Shown one piece after another: positions 45,663 through 57,380 of a stretch of DNA of 64,000 nt. How positions within the stretch are numbered: the stretch's first letter is position 1; each line of letters opens with the position of its first letter. This DNA comes from Urophycis tenuis (lineage: Eukaryota; Chordata; Actinopteri; Gadiformes; Phycidae), in the NCBI GenBank assembly GCA_036785325.1, contig JAXIVH010000041.1, forward strand, positions 2,050,001 through 2,114,000. The letters are read 5' to 3'. The notes below the pieces were generated by a model, which saw only the letters and a program-made list of their open reading frames with translations, made no database searches and had not been told where the DNA came from. A program made the translations under genes and the position numbers.

Positions 45663-46594
45663 GTAGGTTAAGGTTAGGGTAGATTTAGGGGTAGAGTTAG
45701 CAGTTAACCTTAACGTTAGGTTTGAAGTAAATGGGAGGGGTTGCGGTTAGGGTTGCGGTTAGGGCTGAGGTTAGGGTTAGGTATAAGGTTACGGTTTAGG
45801 GTTAAGGTTAGGGTTAAGGTTAGGGTTACGGTTAGGGCTAAGGTTAGGGCTAAGGTTAGAGTAAGGGTTAGGGTTAGCGTTACGGTTAGGGTAAGGTTAG
45901 GGTTAGGGTTAGAGGTTAGGGGTTAGGGGTTAGGGTTAAGATGAGGGCTGAGGTTAGGGTTAAGGTTAGGGCTGAGGTTAGGGTTAGGTTTAAGGTTAGG
46001 GATAAGGTTAGGGTTTGGGTTACGGCTGAGATTGGGGTTAAGGTTAGGGTTGAGGTTAGGGTTAGTGTTATGGATAAGGTTAGGTTAAGTGTTAGGGCCA
46101 AGGTTAGGGTTAAGGTTATGGTTAAGATTAGGGTTAGGGCTAGAATTAGGGTTAGGGCTAAGGTTAGGGTTAGGGTTATGGCTGAGGTTAGGGTTAAGGT
46201 TAGGTTTGAGGTTAGTGTTAAGGTTAGGGCCAAGGTTAGGTTTAGGGTTAAGGTTAGGGTTAGGGCTAAGGTTAGGGTTAGGGTTATGGCTGAGGCTAGG
46301 GTTAGGGCTAAAGTTAGGGCAAAGGTTAGAGTTAGGGTTAGCGTTAGAGTTAGGGTAGGGTTAGTGTTGGAGGTTAGGGTAGGCTTAGGGTTAGAGTTAG
46401 AGTAGGGGTTAGGGTTAGAGTTAGAGTAGGGGTTAGGGTTAGTGTTAAGGCTAAGGTTAGGGGTTGAGGTTAGTGTTAAGATTAGGGCCAAGGTAAGGGT
46501 TAGTGTTAGGGTTGAGTTAGGGTTAGGGCTAAGGTTAGGCCTATGGTTAGGGTTGGGGTTGAGGTTATCCCTAGGGTTAGAGTTAGAGCTAGAG
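45663..46594 (+). repeat. Degenerate telomere-like tract of B3
   Basis: Appears to match the B1 tract base for base at offset 4,899; the 242-codon minus frame (45916-46644) is the same string. Confidence 0.95.
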
Positions 46595-47269
46595 ATTGAG
46601 GAAGGTAGAGTCAAGGTGAGACAGTCTGTACGGACTGAACTCACCCCCGCCGGATCGGGCTAGTACACTCTATCTCCCCCAACTCCCTCATTTCCATGAG
46701 GGAAGACAGGGGAGAAGAGATGGGAGGAGTATATATATTTAATATATATTTTTTTAGTAAATAAATACATCGAGAGACTCACCGCTGGAGTGGGTTTTAA
46801 TCTTTGTATTCAAGGTTGTTCCTCCTCTTTTGATTCCTCGCTGGTGGTGCGTCGTCTCCACCTAGTGGTCGTTTTGTGAAGAAGAGTTATAGAAATAGAA
46901 ATAGAAATACTCTATTGTTCCCAGGTTGGGAAATTGCATTAATAGGTAAGTAATAATAATAATAATAGGTAATTGCAATAGTTGGTAAGGTAATCTATAT
47001 TTAATTTATTTATTTATATTTGTATATTTATTTAGTCTATTTATTTATTCATTTTTGTTTATTTATTTATTTAGATAAAGAGGATCACAGCTGGAGTGAG
47101 TTTTTAGTCTTTGTGTTAAAGGCTGGTTGCCTTCTTTTGATTCTTCAGTGGTGGTCCATCGCCTCCATCTAGTGGTCGTTTTGTGAATAACAGTTGGTAA
47201 GGTAATATAAATGGGTTGTGTAGAGAGCCCGTTCTTTCGATGGCCCTGGCTCGGTTAGGTTCGTTAGAG
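46595..47269. repeat. AT-rich tail of B3
   Basis: Second copy of the hairpin-bearing tail: hairpins at 46614-46644 and 46685-46702, retroposon tail at 46890-46941, and the 118-bp direct repeat. It ends at the start motif of a further block. Confidence 0.85.
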
Positions 47270-47353
47270 TTATCTCGATGACCCCCCCCCCCACCTCATC
47301 CAACGACTCGGTTGTTGAATAGGGGATCAAAGGCAGTTGCACTCGCCAATATC
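47270..47353. repeat. Truncated block stub at the satellite junction
   Basis: The first 84 bp of a B block (TTATCTCGATGACC to CGCCAATATC), after which the sequence jumps to satellite at AAGCTTAGATTTCC. Where other blocks continue TAGTCATCC, nothing remains. The breakpoint is at 47353/47354. Confidence 0.9.
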
Positions 47354-47908
47354 AAGCTTAGATTTCCCCGCTTATAATGAGCCCATCCCCAAGCAATTTG
47401 GTTGCTCAGAGACAAAACTGTGTCAGGTTGACTGAAGTCTACCCAGCAGCTAAAAACATACCTTCAACGTTTCAATTAACATCAATCTTTCCTTACAGAT
47501 CACAAATTAATTAGCTTAGTATTTCAACGAACAATGAGTCAATATAGTCTTGCCATACGCCGTTGGAAAGCTTAGATTTCCCCGCTTAAAATGAGCCCAT
47601 CCGCGAGCAGTCTGCTTGCTCACAGACAAAACTGCGTCAGGTTGACTGAAGTCTACCCAGCAGCTAAAAACATACCTTCAACGTTTCAATTAAGATCAAT
47701 CTTTCAATAAAGAACAGAAATTAATTAGCTTAGTATTTCAACGACCCATGACTCAATATAGTCTTGCCATACGCCGTTGGGAACCTTAGATTTCCCCGCT
47801 TAAAATGAGCCCATCCCCGAGCAATTTGGTTGCTCACAGACAAAACTGCGTCAGGTTGACTGAAGTCTACCCAGCAGCTAAAAACATACCTTCAACTTTT
47901 CAATGCAC
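47354..47908. repeat. Satellite array A16 (partial plus 2 monomers)
   Basis: Starts mid-monomer, then monomers at 47483 and 47695. Variants CCCCAAGCAATTTGG, ACAGATCACAAATT and AAGATCAATC match the distal part of A9, A10 and A15. Confidence 0.95.
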
Positions 47909-48141
47909 GCGTTTTTTTTGTAACACGTGTAGCTATGATAAAGGACACATGTTTTGGCCTGTTTTATTATTCATAGTTGGCTTAACAGTAATAGAATATT
48001 ATTATATGCTATAAGTGACCAGACGTCCGAGATCAAAACTGGGAGCATAATCCCCGAGAAGGGGGAAAAAAAGGGTCAGCTATGTTTAAGTATATATATA
48101 TATGTGTGTGTATATATGCGTGTGTGTGTGTGTATATATGC

Positions 48142-48192
<51 letters not shown>

Positions 48193-48890
48193 AATCACTT
48201 ACTTGGAACGGCATGATCCCACATCGCTGTGAAGGGATGGCGTTAACCAGGTGGGCGTGCAACCCCTCGAGAGAGTTGCTGCCTCACCGGCACTTGTACT
48301 TGTTCAGCCGGATGCAGTTCTTCACAACCACCTTCACAGAGACATACAGCTGTATGCCAGGGGGGTCCTGTAACACACAACCTATTGCAAGGTCCTCATT
48401 TATGCTGGTGTCATTTTGAAATGTTACCATATACAAGTTTGAATGGTTTTGACACACGATGACTGCAGAGACAGCTGCAGGATGGCCCACGAAGCAGGAC
48501 GGAGGGGGCCTGTGGCTGTGCGGGGAGGACCAGCGGTATGGGTGCTGCCGACACAGGGGGCGGGCGGGCCACAGGCTGACGCAGCAGGAGGCCTCGGCTG
48601 GAGGCGGGTGGGCGCAGGAGGCTTCGGCCGGGTGGAGGACGACAACGCAGTGGGCTGAACGGGCCGGTTGGTGGGAGTCACAGGCTCTGGCTCATCAACA
48701 AATAACCTGGAAATATAAAATACACACGTGATCAGTATTGATATTGATATCTTTTATAAGAACACTGTTCATACCGTTTACACTTTTTATACAACTGTTT
48801 ATACAATGTCCATACTGTTTATTTATTAATGTTTATCACTGAAAAATAAAGGTGACTTGGTATGACTTGTGTGCTATTTTCTTTCCACAG
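47909..48890. repeat. Satellite insert 15 (982 bp)
   Basis: Left border preceded by CAATGCAC rather than CAATTCAC; TTTTTGTAACACG as in inserts 13 and 14. Microsatellite 48091-48188 (98 bp) without the CG core. Confidence 0.9.
48203..48706 (-). pseudogene. Antisense exon-like segment 15, nonsense form
   Basis: TGA in CRRG combined with Gln in LQDPPG, the rare intermediate combination shared only with segment 2. Splice-like ends intact. Confidence 0.5.
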
Positions 48891-49307
48891 CCAACAGAAC
48901 ACACATGAATCAGCTTATTATTTCGACGACCCATGGGCAAATATAGTCATGCCATACGTCGTTGGAAAGCTTAGATTTCCCCGTTTAAAATGTGCCAATC
49001 TCCGAGCAATTTGGTTGCTCACAGACAAATCTGCGTCAGGTTGACTGAAGTCTACACAGCAGCTAAAGACATACCTTCAACGTTTCAATTAACATCAATC
49101 TTTCCTTACAGAACACAAATGAATTAGCTTAGTATTTCAACGACCCTTTAGTGAATATAGTCTTGCCATACGCCGTTGGAAAGCTTAGATTTCCCCGCTT
49201 AAAATGAGCCCATCCGCGAGCAGTCTGGTTGATCACAGACTAAACTGCGTCAGGTTGACTGAAGTCTACCCAGCAGCTAAAAACATACCTTCAACTTTTC
49301 AATTCAC
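48891..49307. repeat. Satellite array A17 (flank plus 1 monomer)
   Basis: The flank here has AAATGTGCCAATC instead of AAATGAGCCCATC, removing a TGA. A plus frame from 48862 therefore runs 60 codons through the acceptor-like site and the flank (see findings). Monomer at 49096 with AAATGAATTAGC. Confidence 0.95.
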
Positions 49308-49552
49308 GCGTTTTTTTTGTAATACGTGTAGCTATGATAAAGGACACATGTTTTGGCCTGTTTTATTATTCATAGTTGGCTTAACAGTAATAGAATATTA
49401 TTATATGCTATAAGTGACCAGACGTCCGAGATCAAAACTGGGAGCATAATCCCCGAGAAGGGGGAAAAAAAGGGTCAGCTATGTTTAAGTATATATATAT
49501 ATATGTGTGTGTATATATGCGAGTGTGTGTGTGTGTGTATATATGCGCGCGC

Positions 49553-49593
<41 letters not shown>

Positions 49594-50291
49594 AATCACT
49601 TACTTGGAACGGCATGATCCCATATCGCTGTGAAGGGATGGCGTTAACCAGGTGGGCGTGCAACCCCTCGAGAGAGTTGCTGCCTCGCCGGCACTTGTAC
49701 TTGTTCAGCCGGATGCAGTTCTTCACAACCACCTTCACAGAGACATACAGCTGTATGCCAGGGGGGTCCTGTAACACACAACCTATTGCAAGGTCCTCAT
49801 TTATGCTGGTGTCATTTTGAAATGTTACCATATACAAGTTTGAATGGTTTTGACACACGATGACTGCAGAGACAGCTGCAGGATGGCCCACGAAGCAGGA
49901 CGGAGGGGGCCTGTGGCTGTGCGGGGAGGACCAGCGGTATGGGTGCTGCCGACACAGGGGGCGGGCGGGCCACAGGCTGATGCAGCAGGAGGCCTCGGCT
50001 GGAGGCGGGTGGGCGCAGGAGGCTTCGGCCGGGTGGAGGACGACAACGCAGTGGGCTGAACGGGCCGGTTGGTGGGAGTCACAGGCTCTGGCTCATCAAC
50101 AAATAACCTGGAAATATAAAATACACACGTGATCAGTATTGATATTGATATCTTTTATAAGAACACTGTTCATACCGTTTACACTTTTTATACAACTGTT
50201 TATACAATGTCCATACTGTTTATTTATTAATGTTTATCACTGAAAAATAAAGGTGACTTGGTATGACTTGTGTGCTATTTTCTTTCCACAG
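49308..50291. repeat. Satellite insert 16 (984 bp)
   Basis: CG-core subtype (microsatellite 49490-49589, 100 bp). Confidence 0.9.
49604..50107 (-). pseudogene. Antisense exon-like segment 16, C-terminal frame open
   Basis: CGA in CRRG, Gln in LQDPPG, and the same proline-rich frame as segments 1 and 3. The open lineage therefore survives on both sides of the large duplication. Confidence 0.5.
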
Positions 50292-50805
50292 CCAACAGAA
50301 CACACATGAATCAGCTTATTATTTCGACGACCCATGGGCAAATATAGTCATGCCATACGTCGTTGGGAAGCTTAGATTTCCCCGTTTAAAATGAGCCCAT
50401 CTCCGAGCAATTTGGTTGCTCACAGACAAATCTGCGTCAGGTTGACTGAAGTCTACACAGCAGCTAAAGACATACCTTCAACGTTTCAATTAACATCAAT
50501 CTTTCCTTACAGAACACAAATTAATTAGCTTAGTATTTCAACGACCCTTTAGTGAATATAGTCTTGCCATACGCCGTTGGAAAGCTTAGATTTCCCCGCT
50601 TAAAATGAGCCCATCCTCGAGCAGTCTGGTTGATCACAGACTAAACTGCGTCAGGTTGACTGAAGTCTACCCAGCAGCTAAAAACATACCTTTAACGTTT
50701 CAATTAACATCAATCTTTCCTTACAGAACACAAATTAATTAGCTTAGTATTTCAAAGGCCCTTTGGTGAATATAGTCTTGCCATACGCCGTTGAAAAGCT
50801 TAGAT
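50292..50805. repeat. Satellite array A18 (flank plus 1.4 monomers)
   Basis: Monomers at 50497 and 50711; the second is of the TTTCAAAGGCCC type and breaks off where the decayed edge monomer begins. The corresponding monomer in A15 is a different variant (TTTCAACGACCC). Confidence 0.94.
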
Positions 50806-50973
50806 TGCCACGATTAAAAGGAGATCATCCACGAGTCATATGCTTGCTCACAGACAAAACGGCGATAGTTTGAATGAAGTCTACCCAGCAGCTAAAAACA
50901 TAGCTTCAACGTCAACGGAATCGTTTCTCTTTCTACGAAATCGATACAGCTAAATACATACCTTAACGAAAAG
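50806..50973. repeat. Decayed edge monomer, second copy
   Basis: Appears identical to 38343-38510 at offset 12,463, although the satellite to its left differs. Confidence 0.85.
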
Positions 50974-51587
50974 TCGAATTATTAACTCGCAAAGGATGAA
51001 GATCATCAAATTCACCTTAGTCGAATCCTCCGTTGGCAGTGGACAGCAATGACCGTGACTACGTATGAGTCGTAAAAACATTAGGTGACGTATTCCGATC
51101 CTCGCTCAGCGATTGGTCCGTTGAGCGCCGAGCTCTGCTCAGCATCGCTCCGCCATTGGCCGATCGCTGCTCAACTCTGCTCAGCTTTGGTCAACCATTG
51201 GTCGGTTAGCGTGAGCTTAGGGACTTGGCGGAGAGTTTGCCTGAAGAAGGCGAACGACCCCCCCCCCCCCCCAAGTCCCTATTGCGCAACCCTGGGATCG
51301 ACCAAAAAGGATCGGGGAGGATCAAAAGGGATGGCTCCATCTGGTGGCCACCGGTGGGAGGTTTTATTTCCAGAAATTTCCAAAAATGTCATTGTGAGGG
51401 ACCGACTTGATCACCCCACGTATTGGGATGTGGACTCTCTGGCCTGGACCGTGTAGACAAACACGAGGGGTGGCAATGCCGTTGAAAAGTAGTGGGGCTT
51501 TATTGTCTTCACCACAACTTGCAAAATAACAAAACAAACATAAATCCAAAATCCTAAATAATACTAAATGGCAAAACTAGCCATTTT
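50974..51587. other. Low-copy junction segment, second copy
   Basis: Duplicate of 38511-39124, including the 15-C run (51258-51272) and the minus-strand AATAAAG. I saw no difference between the two copies by eye, so the duplication is recent or they have been homogenised. Confidence 0.6.
51083..51223 (+). promoter_or_regulatory. Triplicated CCAAT-box segment, second copy
   Basis: ATTGG at 51112, 51155 and 51197 with the same spacing and flanks as at 38649-38738; again upstream of a plus-strand TTAGGG tract. Confidence 0.35.
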
Positions 51588-51838
51588 ATGGTCAGGGTTT
51601 GGGCTTAAGGGTGGGGTTGGGGAACCAAATTAGGCTTAGATAGAGGGGTTAGGGTTAGGGCCACAAATTGGGCTAGGCTTAAGAATTAGGTTTAGGATTA
51701 GGGGCCCAAATTGGGTTAGGTTTAGGTATAGGGGCAAAATTGGGTTAGGTTTAGGGATGATTAGACACCAAATTGGGTTTAGGTTTAGGGCTAGGGCCAA
51801 ATTGGGTTAGGGTTAGGGCTGGGGAACAAATTGGGTTA

Positions 51839-51877
<39 letters not shown>

Positions 51878-51980
51878 GGTTAGGGGTTAGGGTTAGGGTT
51901 AGGGTTAGGGGTTAGGGTTAGGGTTAGGGGTTAGGGGTTAGGGTTAGGGTTAGGGTTAGGGGTTAGGGTTAGGGTTAGGT
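51588..51980 (+). repeat. Graded telomere-like tract T0, second copy
   Basis: Same gradient and same CAAATTGGG punctuation as 39125-39500, but about 18 bp longer through extra TTAGGG units in the pure part. Small changes include GGGTTAGGGTTAGGGCC for GGGTTAGGCTTAGGGCC. Confidence 0.95.
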
Positions 51981-52581
51981 TCATTTTAAGTTATCTCGAT
52001 GATCCCCCCCACCTCATCCAACGACTGGGTAGTTGAATGGGGGATCAAAGGCAGTTGCGCACGCCAATATCTAGTCATCCGCAGCTCTCTTTTCCCATAT
52101 TACTAAGAATGAAGTAAAATGAAATGGTTATCTGTCTTGTTGTGATATAACCGCTGATTTGAAGATATAGACTTGATGGTTTTCTTTGTAACCAAGAATG
52201 GAGTAAATGGGATGGTTGTTTGTCTTTTTGTGATATAACCGCTGATTTTGGAATATGGACTTGTTTTTCTTTTCCCAAAGGTTTTCTTTGTTCCAAGATG
52301 AAGGTCAATCTGGTTTGATTGAAAATACTTCAATGCATTGGTATATTTATTTATTTGAATAAAGAGGAGTCACAGCTGGAGTGAGACTTTTCTTTTCCAT
52401 TTCTATTTTAGTATAAACGTGCTATCGAAATATTAGGACACGTCATCAGTAGTGGACCCTGGGATCATAGGGTGTTTCTGGCCATTGTCACTATACACCC
52501 TCACCCAAGGGAGGCCCCCCCGAGAGTGATCAATTCTCAAGGTGTGTCGGTTCCGAAATGGAATTGGTATTGGGTTTAAAC

Positions 52582-52638
52582 AATTTTGCAATTTCCCAGC
52601 TTGGGATTAATAAAGTATTTTCTATTCTATTCTATTCC
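52582..52638 (+). mobile_element. 57-bp retroposon 3' tail insertion
   Basis: AATTTTGCAATTTCCCAGC, then TTGGGATTAATAAAG, then TATTC repeats, flanked by AAAC at 52578-52581 and 52639-52642. The uninterrupted site GGGTTTAAACTTTTTTAGG is seen in blocks B6 and B8, so the insertion and its 4-bp target duplication can be read directly. It is an extremely 5'-truncated LINE or SINE end; the family is not determined. Confidence 0.75.
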
Positions 52639-52790
52639 AAACTTTTTTAGGAGTGCTCATTTGTCGAGGTAACCTCGAGGTAAGTAAAGGTAAGTAAAAC
52701 ACTTTTTAGGATACATTGTTTTAGTTATGGAGAACAAGAAGGGGGGCACATACTTACCTCCTGACCAGCACAAACCAGTTGTTAACACCG

Positions 52791-53117
52791 CTAGGTAGCC
52801 CTGGTTTGGCCAATCAGGGTCGGAGCTTGGTTCTTGTCCTCTGTTGGGTCAAGATGAACTAATAGGAAAACGGGGGTACGAAGGACCGAGGCCAGCCGTG
52901 ACAAAACACTGCCTCCACGGTCCCCCAATGCAGCTGTCTTCAGCGATGGGTGTCCAGACCTAGGAAAGACCAAGACCAGCCCCGTCCAGCGGTGCCTTCC
53001 CAGTCGGTCCCAGGGTAGGAAAGGCCAAGGCCAGCCGCGACTAAGCACTGCCTCCCTGGCCCCTCCAGGACCCCATGCCGAACAGCCTGTTAATAACAAT
53101 TCCTGTGCCCCATACAC
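52791..53117 (-). other. 108-codon minus frame, diverged copy (B4)
   Basis: Same length and end points as in B1, no indels, but with about eight amino-acid changes (for example RDPSF to RTPVF, LRI to LKT). Most visible differences are non-synonymous, so there is no sign of purifying selection. Internal 34-bp repeats are still evident. Confidence 0.25.
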
Positions 53118-53312
53118 CGCGCGACTACAGAGATTGTGTAGGAAGTTGACCTTAGAGAAGACTCAATGGCTTACTTTCCTCACCCAAAACAGCAATTTCT
53201 TGGGGTAGTCTATTCTCGCCGTAGGTACTTCGGTAATGGTTTTTTTTGCGCGCAAAGTTTTCCGGTTGAAATGCATAATGGGGAATTGGCTTGTTCCTCC
53301 AATACGCCAAGT

Positions 53313-53952
53313 GTAGGTTAGGGTTAGGTTTAGGGGTTAGGGTTAAGGTTAGGGCTGAGGTTAGGGTTAGGTTTAAGGTTAGGGTTGAGGTTAGGGTTGG
53401 GGTTATGGCTGAGGTTAAGGTTAGGGTTGAGGTTAGGGTTAGTGTTATGGATAAGGTTAGGGTTAAGTGTTAGGGCCAAGGTTAGGGTGAATGTCAGGGC
53501 TAAGGTTGGGGCCAAGGTTAGGGTTGAGATAGGGTTAGGGGTTAGGGGGTTAGGGGTTAGGTTTAGGGATTAGGGTCTGGGTTAGGGTTAGGGCCAAGGT
53601 CAGGGTTGAGGTTAGGGTTAAGGTTAGGGTTAGGGCTAGGGCTTAGGGTTAGGGTTAAGGTTAGGGTTAGGGCTAAGGTTAGGGTTGGGGCTAAGGCTAG
53701 GTTTAAGGTTAGGGTTAGGGTTGGGGCTAAGGTTAGGGCTAAGGTTAGGGTCAAGGTAAGGGTTAATGTCAGGGCTAAGGTTGGGGCCAAGGTTAGGGTT
53801 GAGTTAGGGTTAGGGCTAAGGTTAGGTCTATGGTTAGGGTTGGGTTAGGGTTAAGGCCAAGGTAAGGGTTAGTGTCCGGGCTAAGGTTGGTGTCAAGGTT
53901 AACGTTGAGTTAGGGTTAGGGCTAAGGTTAGGCCTATGGTTAGGGTTGGGTT
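53313..53952 (+). repeat. Degenerate telomere-like tract of B4
   Basis: About 640 bp, rearranged relative to the other blocks, with repeated GGCTAAGGTTGGGGCCAAGG words (53495-53520, 53770-53795) and a GTCAGGGCTAAGG variant. The short plus and minus frames here are hexamer artefacts. Confidence 0.93.
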
Positions 53953-53960
53953 CGTTAGAG

Positions 53961-55130
53961 TTATCTCGATGACCCCCCCCCACCTCATCCAACGACTCGG
54001 TAGTTGAATAGGGGATCAAAGGCAGTTGCACTCGCCAATATCTAGTCATCCGCAGCTCTCTTTTCCCATATTACCAAGAATGAAGTAAAACGAAATGGTT
54101 ATCTGTCTTGTTGTGATATAACCGCTGATTTGGAGATATAGACTTGTTTTTCCTTTTCCCAAAGGTTTTCTTTGTTCCAAGATGGAGGTCAATCTAGTTT
54201 GATTGAAGGTACTTCCAATGCATTGGTATATTTACTTATTTGAATAAAGACGAGTCACAGCTGGAGTGAGACTTTTCTTTTCCATTTCTATTTTAGTATA
54301 AACGTGCTATCGAAATATTAGGACACGTCATCAGTAGTGGACCCTGGGATCATAGGGTGTTTCTGGCCATTGTCACTATACACCCTCACCCAAGGGAGGC
54401 CCCCCCGAGAGTGATCAATTCTCAAGGTGTGTCGTTTCCGAAATGGAATTGGTATTGGGTTTAAGCTTTTTTAGGAGTGATCATTTGTTGAGGTAACGTC
54501 GAGGTAAGTAAAGGTAAGTAAAACACTTTTTAGGATACATTGTTTTGGTTATGGAGAGGAGGGGGCACATACTTACCCCCTGACCAGCACAAACCAGTTG
54601 TTAACACCGCTAGGTAGCCCTGGTTTGGCCAATCAGGGCCGGAGCTTGGTTCTTGTCCTCTGTTGGGTCCAGATGAACTAGCAGAAAACTGGGGTCACGA
54701 AGGACCGAGGCCAGCCGTGACAAAGCACTGCCTCCACGGTCCCCCAATGCAGCTATCCTCAGCGATGGGTGTCCAGACCTAGGAAAGACCAAGACCAGCC
54801 CCGACCAGCGGTGCCTTCCCAGTCGGTCCCAGGGTAGGAAAGGCCAAGGCCAGCCGCGACTAAGCACTGCCTCCCTGGCCCCTCCAGGACCCCATGCCGA
54901 ACAGCCTGTTAATAACAATTCCTGTGCCCCATACACCGCGCGACTACAGAGATTGTGTAGGAAGTTGACCTTAGAGAAGACTCAATGGCTTACTTTCCTC
55001 ACCCAAAACAACAATTTCTTGGGGTAGTCTATTCTCGCCGTAGGTACTTCGGTAATGGGTTTTTTTGTGAAAAGTTTTCCGGATGAAATGCATGCTGGGT
55101 AATTGTCTTCTTCCTCCAATATGTCAAGTG
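53961..55130. repeat. Block B5 core
   Basis: Short form; 108-codon minus frame at 54610-54936. Start of the 5,414-bp higher-order repeat B5+B6. Confidence 0.9.
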
Positions 55131-56018
55131 TAGGTTAAGGTTAGGGTAGATTTAGGGGTAGAGTTAGCAGTTAACCTTAACGTTAGGTTTGAAGTAAATG
55201 GGAGGGGTTGCGGTTAGGGTTAAGGTTAGGGCTGAGGTTAGGGTTAGGTATAAGGTTACGGTTTAGGGTTAAGGTTAGGGTTAAGGTTAGGGTTACGGTT
55301 AGGGCTAAGGTTAGGGCTAAGGTTAGAGTAAGGGTTAGGGTTAGCGTTACGGTTAGGGTAAGGTTAGGGTTAGGGTTAGAGGTTAGGGGTTAGGGTTAAG
55401 ATGAGGGCTGAGGTTAGGGTTAAGGTTAGGGCTGAGGTTAGGGTTAGGTTTAAGGTTAGGGATAAGGTTAGGGTTGGGGTTACGGCTGAGATTGGGGTTA
55501 AGGTTAGGGTTGAGGTTAGGGTTAGTGTTATGGATAAGGTTAGGTTAAGTGTTAGGGCCAAGGTTAGGGTTAAGGTTATGGTTAAGATTAGGGTTAGGGC
55601 TAAAATTAGGGTTAGGGCTAAGGTTAGGGTTAGGGTTATGGCTGAGGTTAGGGTTAAGGTTAGGTTTGAGGTTAGGGTTAAGGTTAGGGCCAAGGTTAGG
55701 GTTAGGGTTAAGGTTAGGGTTAGGGCTAAGGTTAGGGTTAGGGTTATGGCTGAGGCTAGGGTTAGGGCTAAAGTTAGGGCAAAGGTTAGAGTTAGGGTTA
55801 GCGTTAGAGTTAGGGTAGGGTTAGTGTTGGAGGTTAGGGTAGGCTTAGGGTTAGAGTTAGAGTAGGGGTTAGGGTTAGAGTTAGAGTAGGGGTTAGGGTT
55901 AGTGTTAAGGCTAAAGTTAGGGGTTGAGGTTACTGTTAAGATTAGGGCCAAGGTAAGGGTTAGTGTTAGGGTTGAGTTAGGGTTAGGGCTAAGGTTAGGC
56001 CTATGGTTAGGGTTGGGT
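55131..56018 (+). repeat. Degenerate telomere-like tract of B5
   Basis: Like B2 but without the extra duplication, and with GCTAAAATTAGG and GGTTACTGTTAAG variants shared only with B7. Joins B6 directly, no tail. Confidence 0.94.
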
Positions 56019-56027
56019 TCGTTAGAG

Positions 56028-57200
56028 TTATCTCGATGACCCCCCCCCCACCTCATCCAACGACTCGGTAGTTGAATAGGGGATCAAAGGCAGTTGCACT
56101 CGCCAATATCTAGTCATCCGCAGCTCTCTTTTCCCATATTACCAAGAATGAAGTAAAACGAAATGGTTATCTGTCTTGTTGTGATATAACCGCTGATTTG
56201 GAGATATAGACTTGTTTTTCCTTTTCCCAAAGGTTTTCTTTGTTCCAAGATGAAGGTCAATCTAGTTTGATTGAAGGTACTTCCAATGCATTGGTATATT
56301 TACTTATTTGAATAAAGACGAGTCACAGCTGGAGTGAGACTTTTCTTTTCCATTTCTATTTTAGTATAAACGTGCTATCGAAATATTAGGACACGTCATC
56401 AGTAGAGGACCCTGGGATCATAGGGTGTTTCTGGCCATTGTCACTATACACCCTCACCCAAGGGAGGCCCCCCCCGAGAGTGATCAATTCTCAAGGTGTG
56501 TCATTTCCGAAATGGAATTGGTATTGGGTTTAAACTTTTTTAGGAGTGATCATTTGTTGAGGTAACGTCGAGGTAAGTAAAGGTAAGTAAAACACTTTTT
56601 AGGATACATTGTTTTGGTTATGGAGAGGAGGGGGCACATACTTACCCCCTGACCAGCACAAACCAGTTGTTAACACCGCTAGGTAGCCCTGGTTTGGCCA
56701 ATCAGGGCCGGAGCTTGGTTCTTGTCCTCTGTTGGGTCCAGATGAACTAGCAGAAAACTGGGGTCACGAAGGACCGAGGCCAGCCGTGACAAAGCACTGC
56801 CTCCACGGTCCCCCAATGCAGCTATCCTCAGCGATGGGTGTCCAGACCTAGGAAAGACCAAGACCAGCCCCGACCAGCGGTGCCTTCCCAGTCGGTCCCA
56901 GGGTAGGAAAGGCCAAGGCCAGCCGCGACTAAGCACTGCCTCCCTGGCCCCTCCAGGACCCCATGCCGAACAGCCTGTTAATAACAATTCCTGTGCCCCA
57001 TACACCGCGCGACTACAGAGATTGTGTAGGAAGTTGACCTTAGAGAAGACTCAATGGCTTACTTTCCTCACCCAAAACAACAATTTCTTGGGGTAGTCTA
57101 TTCTCGCCGTAGGTACTTCGGTAATGTTTTTTTTTGTGAAAAGTTTTCCGGATGAAATGCATGCTGGGTAATTGTCTTCTTCCTCCAATATGTCAAGTGT
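56028..57200. repeat. Block B6 core
   Basis: 108-codon minus frame at 56679-57005. Private markers shared with B8: CAGTAGAGGACC, GTGTGTCATTTCC, GGTTTAAACTTTTTTAGG and an extra C in the GGCCCCCCCC run. Confidence 0.9.
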
Positions 57201-57380
57201 AGGTTAAGGTTAGGGTAGATTTAGGGGTAGAGTTAGCAGTTAACCTTAACGTTAGGTTTGAAGTAAATGGGAGGGGTTGCGGTTAGGGTTAAGGTTAGGG
57301 CTGAGGTTAGGGTTAGGTATAAGGTTACGGTTTAGGGTTAAGGTTAGGGTTAAGGTTAGGGTTACGGTTAGGGCTAAGGT
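57201..57380 (+). repeat. Telomere-like tract of B6, left of the LINE
   Basis: First 180 bp of the tract, interrupted at GGGCTAAGGT. Confidence 0.93.

Larger units (their letters stand above)
51991..53312. repeat. Block B4 core (diverged long form)
   Basis: The most diverged block. It keeps both 87-bp units like B1, has private substitutions (GATGATCCCCCC, GGAACAAGAAGGGGGG, GCGCGCAAAG) and a 57-bp retroposon tail insertion. It ends in a rearranged telomere-like tract. Confidence 0.9.
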
